DNA from: Ruminococcus sp.
GTDB taxonomy: Bacteria > Bacillota > Clostridia > Oscillospirales > Ruminococcaceae
Assembly: GCA_016290875.1 (NCBI GenBank)
Contig: JAEEVL010000001.1
Coordinates: 62,001 to 126,000 of the forward strand
Direction of reading: 5' to 3'
Length of the DNA stretch: 64,000 bases
The position numbers were made by a program, and so were the translations under genes. Of the stretch, positions 35,776 to 43,871 are shown one piece after another. How positions within the stretch are numbered: position 1 is the first letter of the stretch; every line of letters starts with the position of its first letter. The notes under the pieces were generated by a model. It saw nothing but the letters and a program-made list of their open reading frames with translations. It did no database searches and was not told the DNA's origin.

Positions 35776-36009
35776 ATGGCAGAGTTAAAGTATGAGATCA
35801 CAGAAAAGATAGGAGTTCTTTCTGAGAATGCCAAAGGATGGACAAAAGAGCTTAATCTTGTAAGCTGGAACGAACATGAACCCAAGTATGACATCAGAGA
35901 GTGGTCACCTGATCATTCAAGAATGGGTAAGGGCGTTACTCTTACAGCTGATGAACTTGCAGAGCTCAAAGAGCTTCTCGGCGGCATTGATCTTGATTCA
36001 TTTGAATAA
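35776..36009 (+). CDS. YdbC-like PC4 single-stranded DNA-binding protein
   Basis: The 77-aa protein resembles the YdbC/PC4 family (PF02229), whose Lactococcus member binds single-stranded nucleic acid as a dimer. Visible are the KEIGVLSENAKGWTKELNLVSW-like strand region, KYDIREWSPDHSRMGKGVTL, and the C-terminal helix ending ELLGGIDLD. The ATG at 35776 follows AAAGGAG; a reading from 35734 is less likely. A terminator follows at once. Confidence 0.88.
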   Translation: MAELKYEITEKIGVLSENAKGWTKELNLVSWNEHEPKYDIREWSPDHSRMGKGVTLTADELAELKELLGGIDLDSFE

Positions 36010-36013
36010 TAAC

Positions 36014-36045
36014 AAAAAGGACCGGATATTTATCCGGTCCTTTTT
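36014..36045. terminator. bidirectional terminator between ydbC-like gene and hom
   Basis: GGACCGGAT (36019-36027) and ATCCGGTCC (36032-36040) form a perfect 9-bp stem flanked by five A and five T, so it serves both convergent genes. Confidence 0.92.
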
Positions 36046-36061
36046 ATATAAGTTCGTATTA

Positions 36062-37252
36062 TTATTCAAAAACAGGGATGTAAGCGAGAGCGCCGATCTC
36101 AGCAGCCTTATCAGCAGCAGCCTTGAATGAGAGTTCTTCTTCTGTGATGTATGAAATACCGTCTTCGTGCTCATATGAACCTTCTGGAGCAGAGCTTCCA
36201 GCAGGCACACGGAAATACCAGCGTGCAGATAGATTATTGATATTGTCTACGAAGGAATCATTATCAGAAGATTCCCATGTCTGAGAAGACTCTGTGCCGC
36301 TCATCTTGACAGTTTCGATGACATCACCCATAACAGCACTTGCTGTCGGGAGTTTTCCTGCGCCGCGTCCATAGAACATAGCCTGATCAATACCGTCAGC
36401 GTATACCATAACAGCGTTGAATACGTCGTTTACACCTGCGATTATGCTGTCGTATGAAACGAGCATCGGCATAACAGCGGGGAGTATCTTTCCGTCAGAA
36501 GTTTTTCTTACTGAAGCGATAAGCTTTACAGCGTGACCGAGAACGTCAGCAGCAGCAACATCGCTGAGCTGCATCTGAGAGATACCCTTTGTATAAACAC
36601 TCTTGGGATAAACGTGCTTACCGAATACAAGAGAAGAGATTATGCAGATCTTGCGGCAGGCATCGTGACCTTCGATGTCAGCAGTAGGATCTTTTTCAGC
36701 ATATCCGAGCTCCTGAGCGAGCTTGAGAGCCTTATCGAAAGGCATATTGTCGTTATACATCTTTGTAAGGATGAAGTTTGTTGTACCGTTGAGGATACCA
36801 GCAACCTTATCTATGTCGTTAGCTGCAAGGCACTTATGAAGAGGGCGGATTATCGGGATCGCACCGCCTACGCTTGCTTCAAAGAAGAAGTTGCAGTTGT
36901 GTTCCTTAGCTGTTTTGAGGAGAATATCGCCTTTTTCAGCAACGAGCTCCTTGTTTGAAGTTGAAACACTCTTGCCTTTTTCGAGACAGGACTTAACGAA
37001 AGTGAAAGCAGGCTCAACACCGCCCATGCACTCAGCAACAGCTGTTACTTCATCATCGTTGAGTATATCATTGAAATCCTTTGTGAATTTATCCTTGTGG
37101 GGAGAATCCGGAAAATCTCTGAGATCGAGGATATACTTGATATCCATCTCTGTACCGGCACGCTTTTCGATACTCTTTTTATTCTTATAAAAGAGTTCCA
37201 CAACGCCGGAACCTACAACACCATGACCTAAAACTGCAAATTTAACTGACAT
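36062..37252 (-). CDS. hom: homoserine dehydrogenase
   Basis: It reduces aspartate semialdehyde to homoserine for threonine and methionine. The Rossmann loop GHGVVGSG is at residues 8-15. The catalytic domain includes VAGILNGTTNFILTKM and the Lys/Asp region DPTADIEGHDACRK. At 396 aa the C-terminal ACT domain of the usual 430-aa form is shortened. Only a partial segment (ARWYFRVPAG onward) remains. It lies 18 nt downstream of an ACT-domain gene, which may supply feedback control in trans. Confidence 0.95.
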   Translation of the reverse strand: MSVKFAVLGHGVVGSGVVELFYKNKKSIEKRAGTEMDIKYILDLRDFPDSPHKDKFTKDFNDILNDDEVTAVAECMGGVEPAFTFVKSCLEKGKSVSTSNKELVAEKGDILLKTAKEHNCNFFFEASVGGAIPIIRPLHKCLAANDIDKVAGILNGTTNFILTKMYNDNMPFDKALKLAQELGYAEKDPTADIEGHDACRKICIISSLVFGKHVYPKSVYTKGISQMQLSDVAAADVLGHAVKLIASVRKTSDGKILPAVMPMLVSYDSIIAGVNDVFNAVMVYADGIDQAMFYGRGAGKLPTASAVMGDVIETVKMSGTESSQTWESSDNDSFVDNINNLSARWYFRVPAGSSAPEGSYEHEDGISYITEEELSFKAAADKAAEIGALAYIPVFE

Positions 37253-37270
37253 AAAGAAACCTCCGGAAAA

Positions 37271-37714
37271 CTATTCGGCAGAGAGGATCTTGACCTCTAA
37301 AACGCCGTTGAGTTCAGTAATTGAATTGAGTTTGAGCATTTCCTCTTCGGATTCGCCTGTGAGACGGAGTGAAATATTAACGGCAGCAGCGCCGTCAACA
37401 GGAATGCTCTGATTTACTGTAAGGATATTCGCATTCAGCTCGTGAAGAAAGGCGAGAGCACTTGAAAGTACGCCCGGACTGTCATTTAACAGAAGATACA
37501 TATTGACTATCCTGCGAGTGAACAGTTCCTCATAAGAGAAGATATAATCCTTATATTTGTAGTAAGCGCTGCGTGAGATACCGATTCTCTTACAGGCAGA
37601 AGCAAAGCTTTTTTCGCCTTTCTGAGCCATCAGTTTCTTGACTTCGAGTACCTTAGTGAATACATCTGGCAGGATCCTCGCGTCAGCAACGATAAGCTGT
37701 GATTTTTTTTCCAT
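37271..37714 (-). CDS. UPF0735 ACT-domain protein (PheB-like)
   Basis: The 147-aa protein has an HTH-like segment (about 30-55, KRIGISRSAYYKYKDYIF) followed by an ACT domain (about 68-140, with LLNDSPGVLSSALAFLHELNANILTVNQ). This is the UPF0735 layout, encoded next to hom in many Firmicutes. ACT domains bind amino acids, so regulation of hom is likely but inferred. The ATG at 37714 follows AAGGTGG; a reading 21 residues longer is unlikely. It heads the operon. Confidence 0.9.
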   Translation of the reverse strand: MEKKSQLIVADARILPDVFTKVLEVKKLMAQKGEKSFASACKRIGISRSAYYKYKDYIFSYEELFTRRIVNMYLLLNDSPGVLSSALAFLHELNANILTVNQSIPVDGAAAVNISLRLTGESEEEMLKLNSITELNGVLEVKILSAE

Positions 37715-37786
37715 ACTGAACCACCTTGATGTAAGAATCAGTTGAAAATCGTCCGTCACCGGCGAACAACTGTACATTACTTAATT

Positions 37787-37815
37787 ACTATAACACGTTT
37801 TGAAGTTTTTGTCAA
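37787..37815 (-). promoter_or_regulatory. promoter of the ACT-hom operon
   Basis: On the minus strand, TTGACA (37810-37815), a 17-bp spacer and TATAGT (37787-37792). Confidence 0.82.
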
Positions 37816-37890
37816 GAGTAGTTTGCCATATTTTTATCAGAATCCGGAATATTAAATTTTAATTACATCATAAATAAACGCAAAAAATAC

Positions 37891-37919
37891 TTGAAAAGCA
37901 CGCAGAAATGTAGTATAAT
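37891..37919 (+). promoter_or_regulatory. promoter of the MATE gene
   Basis: TTGAAA (37891-37896), a 17-bp spacer and TATAAT (37914-37919), about 43 nt before the ATG. Confidence 0.8.
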
Positions 37920-37961
37920 AGAAACGTTGTTGTTAAATAGAATTATAGAAGAAGGATAGAT

Positions 37962-39374
37962 ATGGAAGAAAAATTTAAACAAGATAACCCTTTGGGCACA
38001 GAACGCGTCGGAAGTCTTATGCTAAGATTTGCAATACCGAGTATCATTGGTATGCTTGTAAGTGCACTGTACAACATAGTTGACCAGTTCTTTATTGGTC
38101 AGAAAGTCGGCACTTTGGGAAATACGGCTACTTCGATAGCATTCCCGTTCACGACAGCGTGTATGGCTATCGCGTTGCTGTTCGGCATAGGCGGAGCTTC
38201 ATGCTATAACCTTGCCATGGGAATGGGGGATAAGAAGCGCTCCGGTTATTATGTTGGAAATGCGATAACTATGCTCGCAGGACTTGGTGTAATACTTTCA
38301 GTTATTACACTGGTGTTCCTCACACCGCTCCTTAAAGCATTTGCTGCAACTCCTGATGTAATGCCATATGCAAAGGATTACGTTGGTATAACGGCAATCG
38401 GCTTCCCGTTTCTTATACTTACTACTGGCGGCGGTCATTTGATACGTGCTGACGGCAGTCCGAAAATGACGATGATTTGTAATATTACCGGTGCTGTCAT
38501 AAATACTGTTCTTGATGCTGTGTTCGTACTCGGTCTTGAATGGGGAATGAAGGGTGCTGCATGGGCAACTGTTATCGGTCAGATAGTATCGACTGGTATC
38601 GTAATATGGTATTTGAAAGGCTTCAAGACTACTGAGCTTGAAAAGAAACACTTCAAACCTGCAATGGAACATACCAAGCGAGTTGCTATGATAGGCATGG
38701 CTTCGTTCTTTAATCAGATCGCGATAGGTGTTGTTCAGATCGTGCTAAATAACTCACTCAAGCATTACGGTGCGCGTTCTGAGTATGGTGCTGATGATCC
38801 GATAGCCTGTGCCGGTATCATTATGAAAGTAAATATGATAGTATTTTCCATAGTGATCGGTCTTGCACAGGGAACACAGCCTATTGAGAGCTTTAACTAT
38901 GGTGCACGCAACTTCAGCCGTGTCAAGAAAGCATTCAGGCTTGCAATATTTGCCGGCGGTACTATATCGATAGTTGCTTTTTTTATGTTCCAGCTTATCC
39001 CGAGACAAATACTCGGACTATTTGCAAATGCTGATGCGAGTGAAGGGTATTACGAATTCGGCGCAAAATTCTTCCGTATGTTCCTATTCTTTACATGGCT
39101 CAACTGTATACAGCCTATAAGTTCAACATTCTTCACTTCAATAGGAAAATCCATAAAGGGCGTATTCCTGTCACTGACGAGACAGATACTCTTCTTTATA
39201 CCGGTACTTCTTATACTTCCGAGGTTCTTCGGTATCGACGGAATACTCTACACTGGTCCTATTGCTGATGTGTCTTCGTCTATCGTAGCTGTTCTTATGA
39301 TACTTGTTGAATTCAGAGCGATGAGTATGATGCAGGAGCTTGACAGACAGAAGTCAGGACAAGCTCAGGTATAA
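37962..39374 (+). CDS. MATE-family efflux transporter
   Basis: The 470-aa membrane protein has about twelve spans in two homologous halves. The first half shows PSIIGMLVSALYNIVDQFFIG and the second SFFNQIAIGVVQIVLNNSL, as in NorM/DinF-type MATE proteins that export drugs by sodium or proton antiport. GAAGGA precedes the ATG. Substrate is not predictable. It is a single-gene unit with its own promoter and terminator. Confidence 0.93.
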   Translation: MEEKFKQDNPLGTERVGSLMLRFAIPSIIGMLVSALYNIVDQFFIGQKVGTLGNTATSIAFPFTTACMAIALLFGIGGASCYNLAMGMGDKKRSGYYVGNAITMLAGLGVILSVITLVFLTPLLKAFAATPDVMPYAKDYVGITAIGFPFLILTTGGGHLIRADGSPKMTMICNITGAVINTVLDAVFVLGLEWGMKGAAWATVIGQIVSTGIVIWYLKGFKTTELEKKHFKPAMEHTKRVAMIGMASFFNQIAIGVVQIVLNNSLKHYGARSEYGADDPIACAGIIMKVNMIVFSIVIGLAQGTQPIESFNYGARNFSRVKKAFRLAIFAGGTISIVAFFMFQLIPRQILGLFANADASEGYYEFGAKFFRMFLFFTWLNCIQPISSTFFTSIGKSIKGVFLSLTRQILFFIPVLLILPRFFGIDGILYTGPIADVSSSIVAVLMILVEFRAMSMMQELDRQKSGQAQV

Positions 39375-39379
39375 AATAA

Positions 39380-39425
39380 AACTCCAGGTATGTAGCATTT
39401 AGCACATATCGGGAGTTATTTTGTT
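39380..39425 (+). terminator. terminator after the MATE gene
   Basis: AACTCC (39380-39385) pairs with GGAGTT (39412-39417), with an inner TATGT/ACATA stem, followed by a T-rich stretch. Confidence 0.75.
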
Positions 39426-39435
39426 TTGTTGATAA

Positions 39436-39471
39436 AAAATCCTGTCCAACAAGGAAATTGGACAGGATTTT
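39436..39471 (-). terminator. terminator after tRNA-Gln
   Basis: A 14-bp stem including AATCCTGTCCAA (39438-39449) and its complement (39458-39469) has an 8-nt loop. On the minus strand it ends in a T run. Confidence 0.88.
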
Positions 39472-39473
39472 GA

Positions 39474-39548
39474 TGGTTGGGGCAGCGGGATTTGAACCCA
39501 CGCATGCGGGAGTCAAAGTCCCGTGCCTTACCGCTTGGCTATGCCCCA
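39474..39548 (-). tRNA. tRNA-Gln (UUG)
   Basis: The minus strand folds as a full cloverleaf. The acceptor TGGGGCA (39542-39548) pairs with TGCCCCA (39478-39484), the discriminator is A, and CCA is encoded at 39474-39476. The anticodon loop CTTTGAC gives UUG, glutamine. The T arm contains GGTTCAAATCC. It is a single tRNA gene with its own promoter and terminator. Confidence 0.97.
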
Positions 39549-39564
39549 AAACAGTGCAGTAATA

Positions 39565-39593
39565 ATTATATCATATTTATTTATAAAAAGCAA
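39565..39593 (-). promoter_or_regulatory. promoter of tRNA-Gln
   Basis: On the minus strand, TTGCTT (39588-39593), a 17-bp spacer ending TGA (extended -10) and TATAAT (39565-39570). Confidence 0.72.
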
Positions 39594-39646
39594 TAGCTAA
39601 AATCAATTATAGATATATTTTTTATTTATTAAACTAAAAATTACTA

Positions 39647-39675
39647 TTGACAGCAGAAACAAGTAGTGATATAAT
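39647..39675 (+). promoter_or_regulatory. upstream promoter (P1) of the ECF S-component gene
   Basis: TTGACA (39647-39652), a 17-bp spacer ending TGA (extended -10) and TATAAT (39670-39675): a full consensus. Confidence 0.85.
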
Positions 39676-39680
39676 GCTAA

Positions 39681-39703
39681 TATCCTATATAACATATAGG
39701 ATA
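39681..39703. promoter_or_regulatory. inverted repeat at the P1 start site, probable operator
   Basis: TATCCTATAT and ATATAGGATA form a perfect 10-bp inverted repeat with a 3-nt centre, covering the predicted +1 of P1 (about 39682). The position is that of a repressor operator. An RNA hairpin is the alternative reading. Confidence 0.65.
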
Positions 39704-39743
39704 AATATATTTGATGTTCTGTAAATAAAAAGTCCTCATAGCC

Positions 39744-39772
39744 TTGATATTTGCATTATAGTATGCTATAAT
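39744..39772 (+). promoter_or_regulatory. downstream promoter (P2) of the ECF S-component gene
   Basis: TTGATA (39744-39749), a 17-bp spacer and TATAAT (39767-39772). A TACGGTC/GACCGT hairpin (39780-39808) lies in the leader between P2 and the Shine-Dalgarno site. Confidence 0.72.
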
Positions 39773-39831
39773 ATTTCGGTACGGTCAATGAGAGTATTTG
39801 CAGACCGTCATTTAAACAGGAGAGGATAAAT

Positions 39832-40350
39832 ATGAAAAACACAAACAAAACACGCCTGATAACACTTACAGCTTTGCTTGCAGCGTTCGCTTGTGTTGCG
39901 ACAATGCTTATCAGGATACCTACACCGACTAAAGGTTACGTAAATTTAGGCGACTGTATTGTAAATATTGCCGGCTGGATGCTCGGACCAGTTTACGGAG
40001 CTGCTGCAGCAGGTATTGGTTCAGCGTTTGCTGATATATTTGCTGGCTATGTAATATACGCTCCGGCAACATTTGTTATAAAAGCTCTTATGGCTGCTGC
40101 TTCAGTAGGAGTTTTCAAGATAGTATCAGGAAAGAAACATTCTTTTGCTGGTCGTATTGCAGGAGCTGTTTCAGCAGAGATCGTAATGGTTGTTGGTTAT
40201 TTCCTTTATGAATCTGCTCTTTACAGATCATTTGCAGCGGCTGCTGTTGGTATCCTGCCTAATGCTGTGCAGGGAATTATGGGCGTAGTAAGCTCTGTGA
40301 TTGTTTATGAGGCAGCAGTAAAGAGACTTCCTAAGTATAACAATAACTGA
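39832..40350 (+). CDS. ECF transporter S component
   Basis: The 172-aa membrane protein has five to six spans and resembles the PF07155 group of substrate-binding S components. Visible are the conserved GYVNLGDCIVNIAGWMLGP loop and the segment AAAAGIGSAFADIFAGYVIYAP. S components pair with shared EcfA/EcfT energising units, not encoded in this window. The vitamin or cofactor cannot be assigned. AGGAGAGG precedes the ATG. Tandem promoters and an inverted repeat upstream suggest regulation by the substrate. Confidence 0.87.
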   Translation: MKNTNKTRLITLTALLAAFACVATMLIRIPTPTKGYVNLGDCIVNIAGWMLGPVYGAAAAGIGSAFADIFAGYVIYAPATFVIKALMAAASVGVFKIVSGKKHSFAGRIAGAVSAEIVMVVGYFLYESALYRSFAAAAVGILPNAVQGIMGVVSSVIVYEAAVKRLPKYNNN

Positions 40351-40375
40351 TAAAACAAGGAAAAAGGGGACAGGT

Positions 40376-41119
40376 ATGCTTGAACAGTTTTCCAGGACAC
40401 AGCTTATGTTTGGCACAGATGGCATTGAAAAACTTGCGGGTTCAAGAGTTGCGGTATTCGGAGTCGGAGGAGTCGGGGGATTTACGGTTGAAGCTCTCGC
40501 ACGTTCCGGTATAGGCGCACTTGATCTTATTGACGATGATAAAGTGAGCCTTTCAAATATTAACCGTCAGATTATTGCTCTGAACAGTACAGTTGGCAAG
40601 TACAAAGTAGATGTAGCAAAAGAACGTGTGCTGGATATTAACCCACACTGTAAGGTAACTGTTCACAGAACATTCTTTATGCCTGAAACGGCAGATCAGT
40701 TTGATTTTTCACAGTATGATTATGTGATCGATGCAATTGACACCGTTACAGGAAAGATAGAGATTATCATGCAGGCAAAAGCAGCCGGAATTCCAGTGAT
40801 AAGTTCTATGGGGGCCGGAAACAAGCTGGATCCAACTGCATTCAGAGTTACTGATATATACAAGACTTCTGTATGTCCTCTTGCAAAAGTCATAAGGCGT
40901 GAAATGAAAAAGAGGGGAGTAAAAAAGCTGAAAGTCGTTTATTCAGAGGAGCTTCCTATGAAATGTCTTGGCGAACAAGATACGGAAGACACTTCTGATC
41001 AGCGCAGCGGCAAGCCTAAACGATTTGTACCGGGTTCTAATTCTTTTGTTCCCTCAGTTGTCGGACTTATAATAGCCGGAGAGGTAATTAAGGATCTTAC
41101 CGGTGTAAACAAAAAATAA
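40376..41119 (+). CDS. tcdA: tRNA threonylcarbamoyladenosine dehydratase
   Basis: TcdA (CsdL) is a ThiF/E1-like enzyme that cyclises t6A37 in ANN-decoding tRNAs with ATP. The adenylate-binding loop FGVGGVGGF is near residue 28-36, with LSNINRQIIA and DAIDTVTGK following. A C-terminal insert and GSNSFVPSVVGLIIAGEVIKDL are typical of the family. The 247-aa length is normal. AAGGGGACAGGT precedes the ATG. It lies 25 nt after the ECF gene; co-transcription is likely, but no functional tie is known. Confidence 0.92.
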   Translation: MLEQFSRTQLMFGTDGIEKLAGSRVAVFGVGGVGGFTVEALARSGIGALDLIDDDKVSLSNINRQIIALNSTVGKYKVDVAKERVLDINPHCKVTVHRTFFMPETADQFDFSQYDYVIDAIDTVTGKIEIIMQAKAAGIPVISSMGAGNKLDPTAFRVTDIYKTSVCPLAKVIRREMKKRGVKKLKVVYSEELPMKCLGEQDTEDTSDQRSGKPKRFVPGSNSFVPSVVGLIIAGEVIKDLTGVNKK

Positions 41120-41145
41120 AAAAGCTCCCGGTCGGGAGCTTTTTT
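41117..41145. terminator. bidirectional terminator between tcdA and DUF1015 gene
   Basis: AGCTCCC (41123-41129) and GGGAGCT (41134-41140) form a stem flanked by A and T runs. The same arms recur in the terminator at 48744-48770. Confidence 0.92.
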
Positions 41146-41147
41146 CA

Positions 41148-42419
41148 TTATTCAGTTATCTTTCTTGCTTCGATGTAGAAGCGCTTGTCCTCAGCGTGGC
41201 CCATTGAGAAGGTCTTTCGTGGAAGAGCTCCGTCCTTGATAACTGTGGGGAAGAGCTGTGACTTGTCCATATCGGGAAGGATAAATCCAAGACCGTTATG
41301 CTTCTGTGCGAGAGACTTTACAGTATCTGAACCGTGGATATAGTCTATCTTTCCGCCGTTTGCTTTGATATATCCGTCGAGGAAGTTCTGAAGTGAGCCT
41401 ACTGAAAGGTTTGAACTCTTCTTATTGATGTAGAGCTTTTTTTCAGTGCCGTTTTCGCAGAGGATAATGTACTGGTCAGATGTCTCGGACTCGGAAAGAG
41501 CAAGAGCTTCTGTGAGCTCAGAAACGAGCTTTGTGCAGTCTACATCATAAACGAGACGGTGGATAGCTTCAAATTTGAGCGCGTCGCTGTGGAGATTGAC
41601 AATCTCAGCAAGAGCATAACGTGCCGGATGATTTGAGAGATCTTTACCGGGATTTGCTTTTTTGAGCTGCTCATAGAATTCCTTTGCAGTAGCGAGAGAG
41701 TGGTTTCCATCGCCCATAGCATAGAGAAGAACAGGTGTATCACTGAGATTGTACTTCTTATTAAATGTATCCGGATCAGCAAGAGCTTTGAGAGCTGAAT
41801 CAACCTTTTCCTGGAGCTTCTCATCAACGAGCCAACCCTTTATGCTGCCGCCGTTCTGCATAAGCTCGGTATCATAGAGCCTTTTCATACCATCGGACTG
41901 AGCGGCGAGCGGTTCAATAACAGTATTGTCAGGATCGTCGATAAGTATCATAATGTGGGGGAGTTCGAGCGGTGCGCCCTGACGGACTTTGATACGAGGG
42001 GGGATACGCTCGATAACAGTCGCTTCTGTTGCGCGGACTTCTGAAGAGCTTCCCTTTGAGAAATCATACTTTTCGAGGTCGATAGCACCTACGATCCCCT
42101 GACGGAGTATGCCATTGCTCTGAACTCGCTCAACATAAACCATAGCATTCTTATATTCCTCAAAAATACCGTCAGCGAGGTATTTATCCATAGCTTCGTG
42201 AATGGCATCTATTCTTTCGGAAACACCATCCTGTTCGAGATAGAGCTCGGGAAGTATGAGATTAAGGGTTGAGGGAGCACTGCTAACGTTAGCGGATACC
42301 TGTTCCCAGTATTCGGGTTCGCTTGTGTACTGGTCGCAGGCGATAACAGACCATTTGCTCATATCAACAGAGCTGTTGGGGATAAGAATGTCAGCGTTGT
42401 GGAATGCGGTTGAATTCAT
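41148..42419 (-). CDS. DUF1015 protein
   Basis: The 423-aa cytoplasmic protein is a member of DUF1015 (PF06245), conserved in many anaerobes, with no established activity. Characteristic segments are VIACDQYTSEPEYWEQV, PRIKVRQGAPLELPHIMILIDD and AMGDGNHSLATAKEFYE. The GDGNHS motif is the best-known mark of the family. The start is 2 nt from the maf stop, so the two are translationally linked. It is the last gene of a four-gene minus-strand unit. Confidence 0.9.
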   Translation of the reverse strand: MNSTAFHNADILIPNSSVDMSKWSVIACDQYTSEPEYWEQVSANVSSAPSTLNLILPELYLEQDGVSERIDAIHEAMDKYLADGIFEEYKNAMVYVERVQSNGILRQGIVGAIDLEKYDFSKGSSSEVRATEATVIERIPPRIKVRQGAPLELPHIMILIDDPDNTVIEPLAAQSDGMKRLYDTELMQNGGSIKGWLVDEKLQEKVDSALKALADPDTFNKKYNLSDTPVLLYAMGDGNHSLATAKEFYEQLKKANPGKDLSNHPARYALAEIVNLHSDALKFEAIHRLVYDVDCTKLVSELTEALALSESETSDQYIILCENGTEKKLYINKKSSNLSVGSLQNFLDGYIKANGGKIDYIHGSDTVKSLAQKHNGLGFILPDMDKSQLFPTVIKDGALPRKTFSMGHAEDKRFYIEARKITE

Positions 42420-42421
42420 TT

Positions 42422-42994
42422 TTATTCTCCTTTTATAGAATCAATAAATTTTTTCAGTTCTATGTTCAGCCGTGATACCGGCAGACCAACAACATTGAAG
42501 AAATCTCCGTTTATCTTTTCGATAAGAAGAGCTCCTTTGCCCTGTATGCCGTAGCCGCCAGCCTTGTCATAAGGTTCGTCTGAGGCTGTATACAGAGAAA
42601 TATCGTCATCTGTGAGTTCTCGGAACTTAACATCGGTAACTACTGAAAATGCAGTCATCTTAGCTTTATAAATGATGGAGCATCCTGTTATGACCTGATG
42701 AGTACGTCCTGAGAGAAGTTCCATAAATGCACGGCATTGAGCTGTGTCCTTAGGTTTGCCGAGAATATAGTTGTCACAGATAACAGTGGTGTCACAGCCG
42801 ATAACGATTGCGTCCGGATATTCAGCAGCAGCGGAGTCAGCTTTTACCTGTGCGAGGTACTCAGCTGCTTTTGATGGCTCTATGCCGGCAGGCAGAGTTT
42901 CGTCTGCGTTGGTTGGAACTGCTGTGAAGTCATCTGTTATCAATTTCATAAGCTCACGTCTTCGCGGAGAAGCGGAAGCAAGTATGATATTCAT
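42422..42994 (-). CDS. maf: Maf-type nucleotide pyrophosphatase
   Basis: The 190-aa protein begins with the Maf signature IILASASPRRRELM and contains VIGCDTTVICD and YDKAGGYGIQGKGALLIEKINGD. Maf proteins hydrolyse non-canonical or pyrimidine NTPs and are associated with septation. The ATG at 42994 has AGGA 8 nt upstream; a 27-residue longer reading adds non-family sequence and overlaps the gene upstream. Confidence 0.94.
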   Translation of the reverse strand: MNIILASASPRRRELMKLITDDFTAVPTNADETLPAGIEPSKAAEYLAQVKADSAAAEYPDAIVIGCDTTVICDNYILGKPKDTAQCRAFMELLSGRTHQVITGCSIIYKAKMTAFSVVTDVKFRELTDDDISLYTASDEPYDKAGGYGIQGKGALLIEKINGDFFNVVGLPVSRLNIELKKFIDSIKGE

Positions 42995-43041
42995 AGTATC
43001 AGTCCTTTGTGAGTGAGGATCAAAAGATATTGTAGTAGCTA

Positions 43042-43425
43042 TTAAATGCTCAGATAGTGAGACAATAAAAGCCAATATAATAACAAAATGCTAATCGGGA
43101 TAATGATAATGGAAATCGTAAAAGAAATTATAAAAGTTGCCAGCTTGGGGGTGCACTTTTTGAAATGCTTTATCCAAAATACAAACAGTATCAAAGTCAA
43201 AGAAGACATCATGAATAGTAGTAGTGCATCAAAGATTAACATTCCGATTGCATCACTTGAAGAATATGAAGATAAACAAAATGCAATCGCGCGAACAAAT
43301 AATGCAAAAGCAGAAAGAAGGGCGCCCGCGAATGAGAAATCAAAAAGTACAGTCAGAAGCCATACATTATTTCTGATTCGGCACTTTTCTATTATTTCTC
43401 TTGAGGCATCATCATTTTTATCCAT
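43042..43425 (-). CDS. four-span membrane protein, unknown
   Basis: The 127-aa protein has about 20 charged N-terminal residues followed by four hydrophobic spans (about 22-46, 56-75 with the next span from 76-88 into KHFKK, and 95-122). I recognise no family. It is 10 nt downstream of the small membrane gene at 43435-43614 and about 47 nt before maf. The start lacks a strong ribosome site, with only CAGGT just upstream. Confidence 0.55.
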   Translation of the reverse strand: MDKNDDASREIIEKCRIRNNVWLLTVLFDFSFAGALLSAFALFVRAIAFCLSSYSSSDAIGMLIFDALLLFMMSSLTLILFVFWIKHFKKCTPKLATFIISFTISIIIIPISILLLYWLLLSHYLSI

Positions 43426-43434
43426 ACCTGCGGT

Positions 43435-43614
43435 TTAATCTTTTGTTTTTACTCTAAGAAGAGTGAAAGAAGAGACAATAAACATTACTGTTGCGAGTGT
43501 GGGGGCGATCTTGTCGGAAGTATGATCTCTCATCCAGTCGTTCGAGAAGAGTATCACGCCGATGAATAATACAAGTTCGATGACAAAGAATACAAGTTTG
43601 GTACGTTTTTTCAT
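43435..43614 (-). CDS. small two-span membrane protein, unknown
   Basis: The 59-aa protein has two hydrophobic spans (about 6-23 and 37-54) and positive residues at both ends. AAGGAGG lies upstream of the ATG at 43614 with 9 nt spacing, and a promoter stands at 43661-43689, so translation is well supported although no family is recognised. It heads the unit with the four-span protein, maf and the DUF1015 gene. Confidence 0.65.
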   Translation of the reverse strand: MKKRTKLVFFVIELVLFIGVILFSNDWMRDHTSDKIAPTLATVMFIVSSFTLLRVKTKD

Positions 43615-43660
43615 AATTAAATTCCTCCTTAGAAGTGACATAACGTCTTATTTAAATATC

Positions 43661-43689
43661 ATTTTACCATAATGTAACAGTAAAGTCAA
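43661..43689 (-). promoter_or_regulatory. promoter of the small membrane protein-maf-DUF1015 unit
   Basis: On the minus strand, TTGACT (43684-43689), a 17-bp spacer and TAAAAT (43661-43666). Confidence 0.75.
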
Positions 43690-43771
43690 GGAAAACGACC
43701 TTATTTATCGTGCAAAATACTGTAAATTATAAAAATAAACCAAATTTTCTCGAAAAAAATTGTCAAGGTAC

Positions 43772-43800
43772 TTGAAAAATCTTTTGAAATAGTGTAAAAT
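43772..43800 (+). promoter_or_regulatory. promoter of pgk
   Basis: TTGAAA (43772-43777), a 17-bp spacer and TAAAAT (43795-43800). The sequence CTTGAAAAATCTT here matches closely the -35 region of pgi. A second TTGTCAAGG tract lies just upstream. Confidence 0.72.
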
Positions 43801-43871
43801 AGAAATATCGGTTGTTATGAGTTTAACAACTACGTGAATAAAGTATCTTATAACGAAAGGATGTCATACCA

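Noticed and set aside
39676..39831. Riboswitch before the ECF transporter gene
   Set aside because: The two hairpins do not fit preQ1, TPP, FMN, folate or cobalamin motifs that I know; the first is better explained as an operator.
43088..43438. Plus-strand frame opposite the four-span membrane gene
   Set aside because: The minus-strand frame gives a sensible membrane protein in an operon; the plus-strand one does not.
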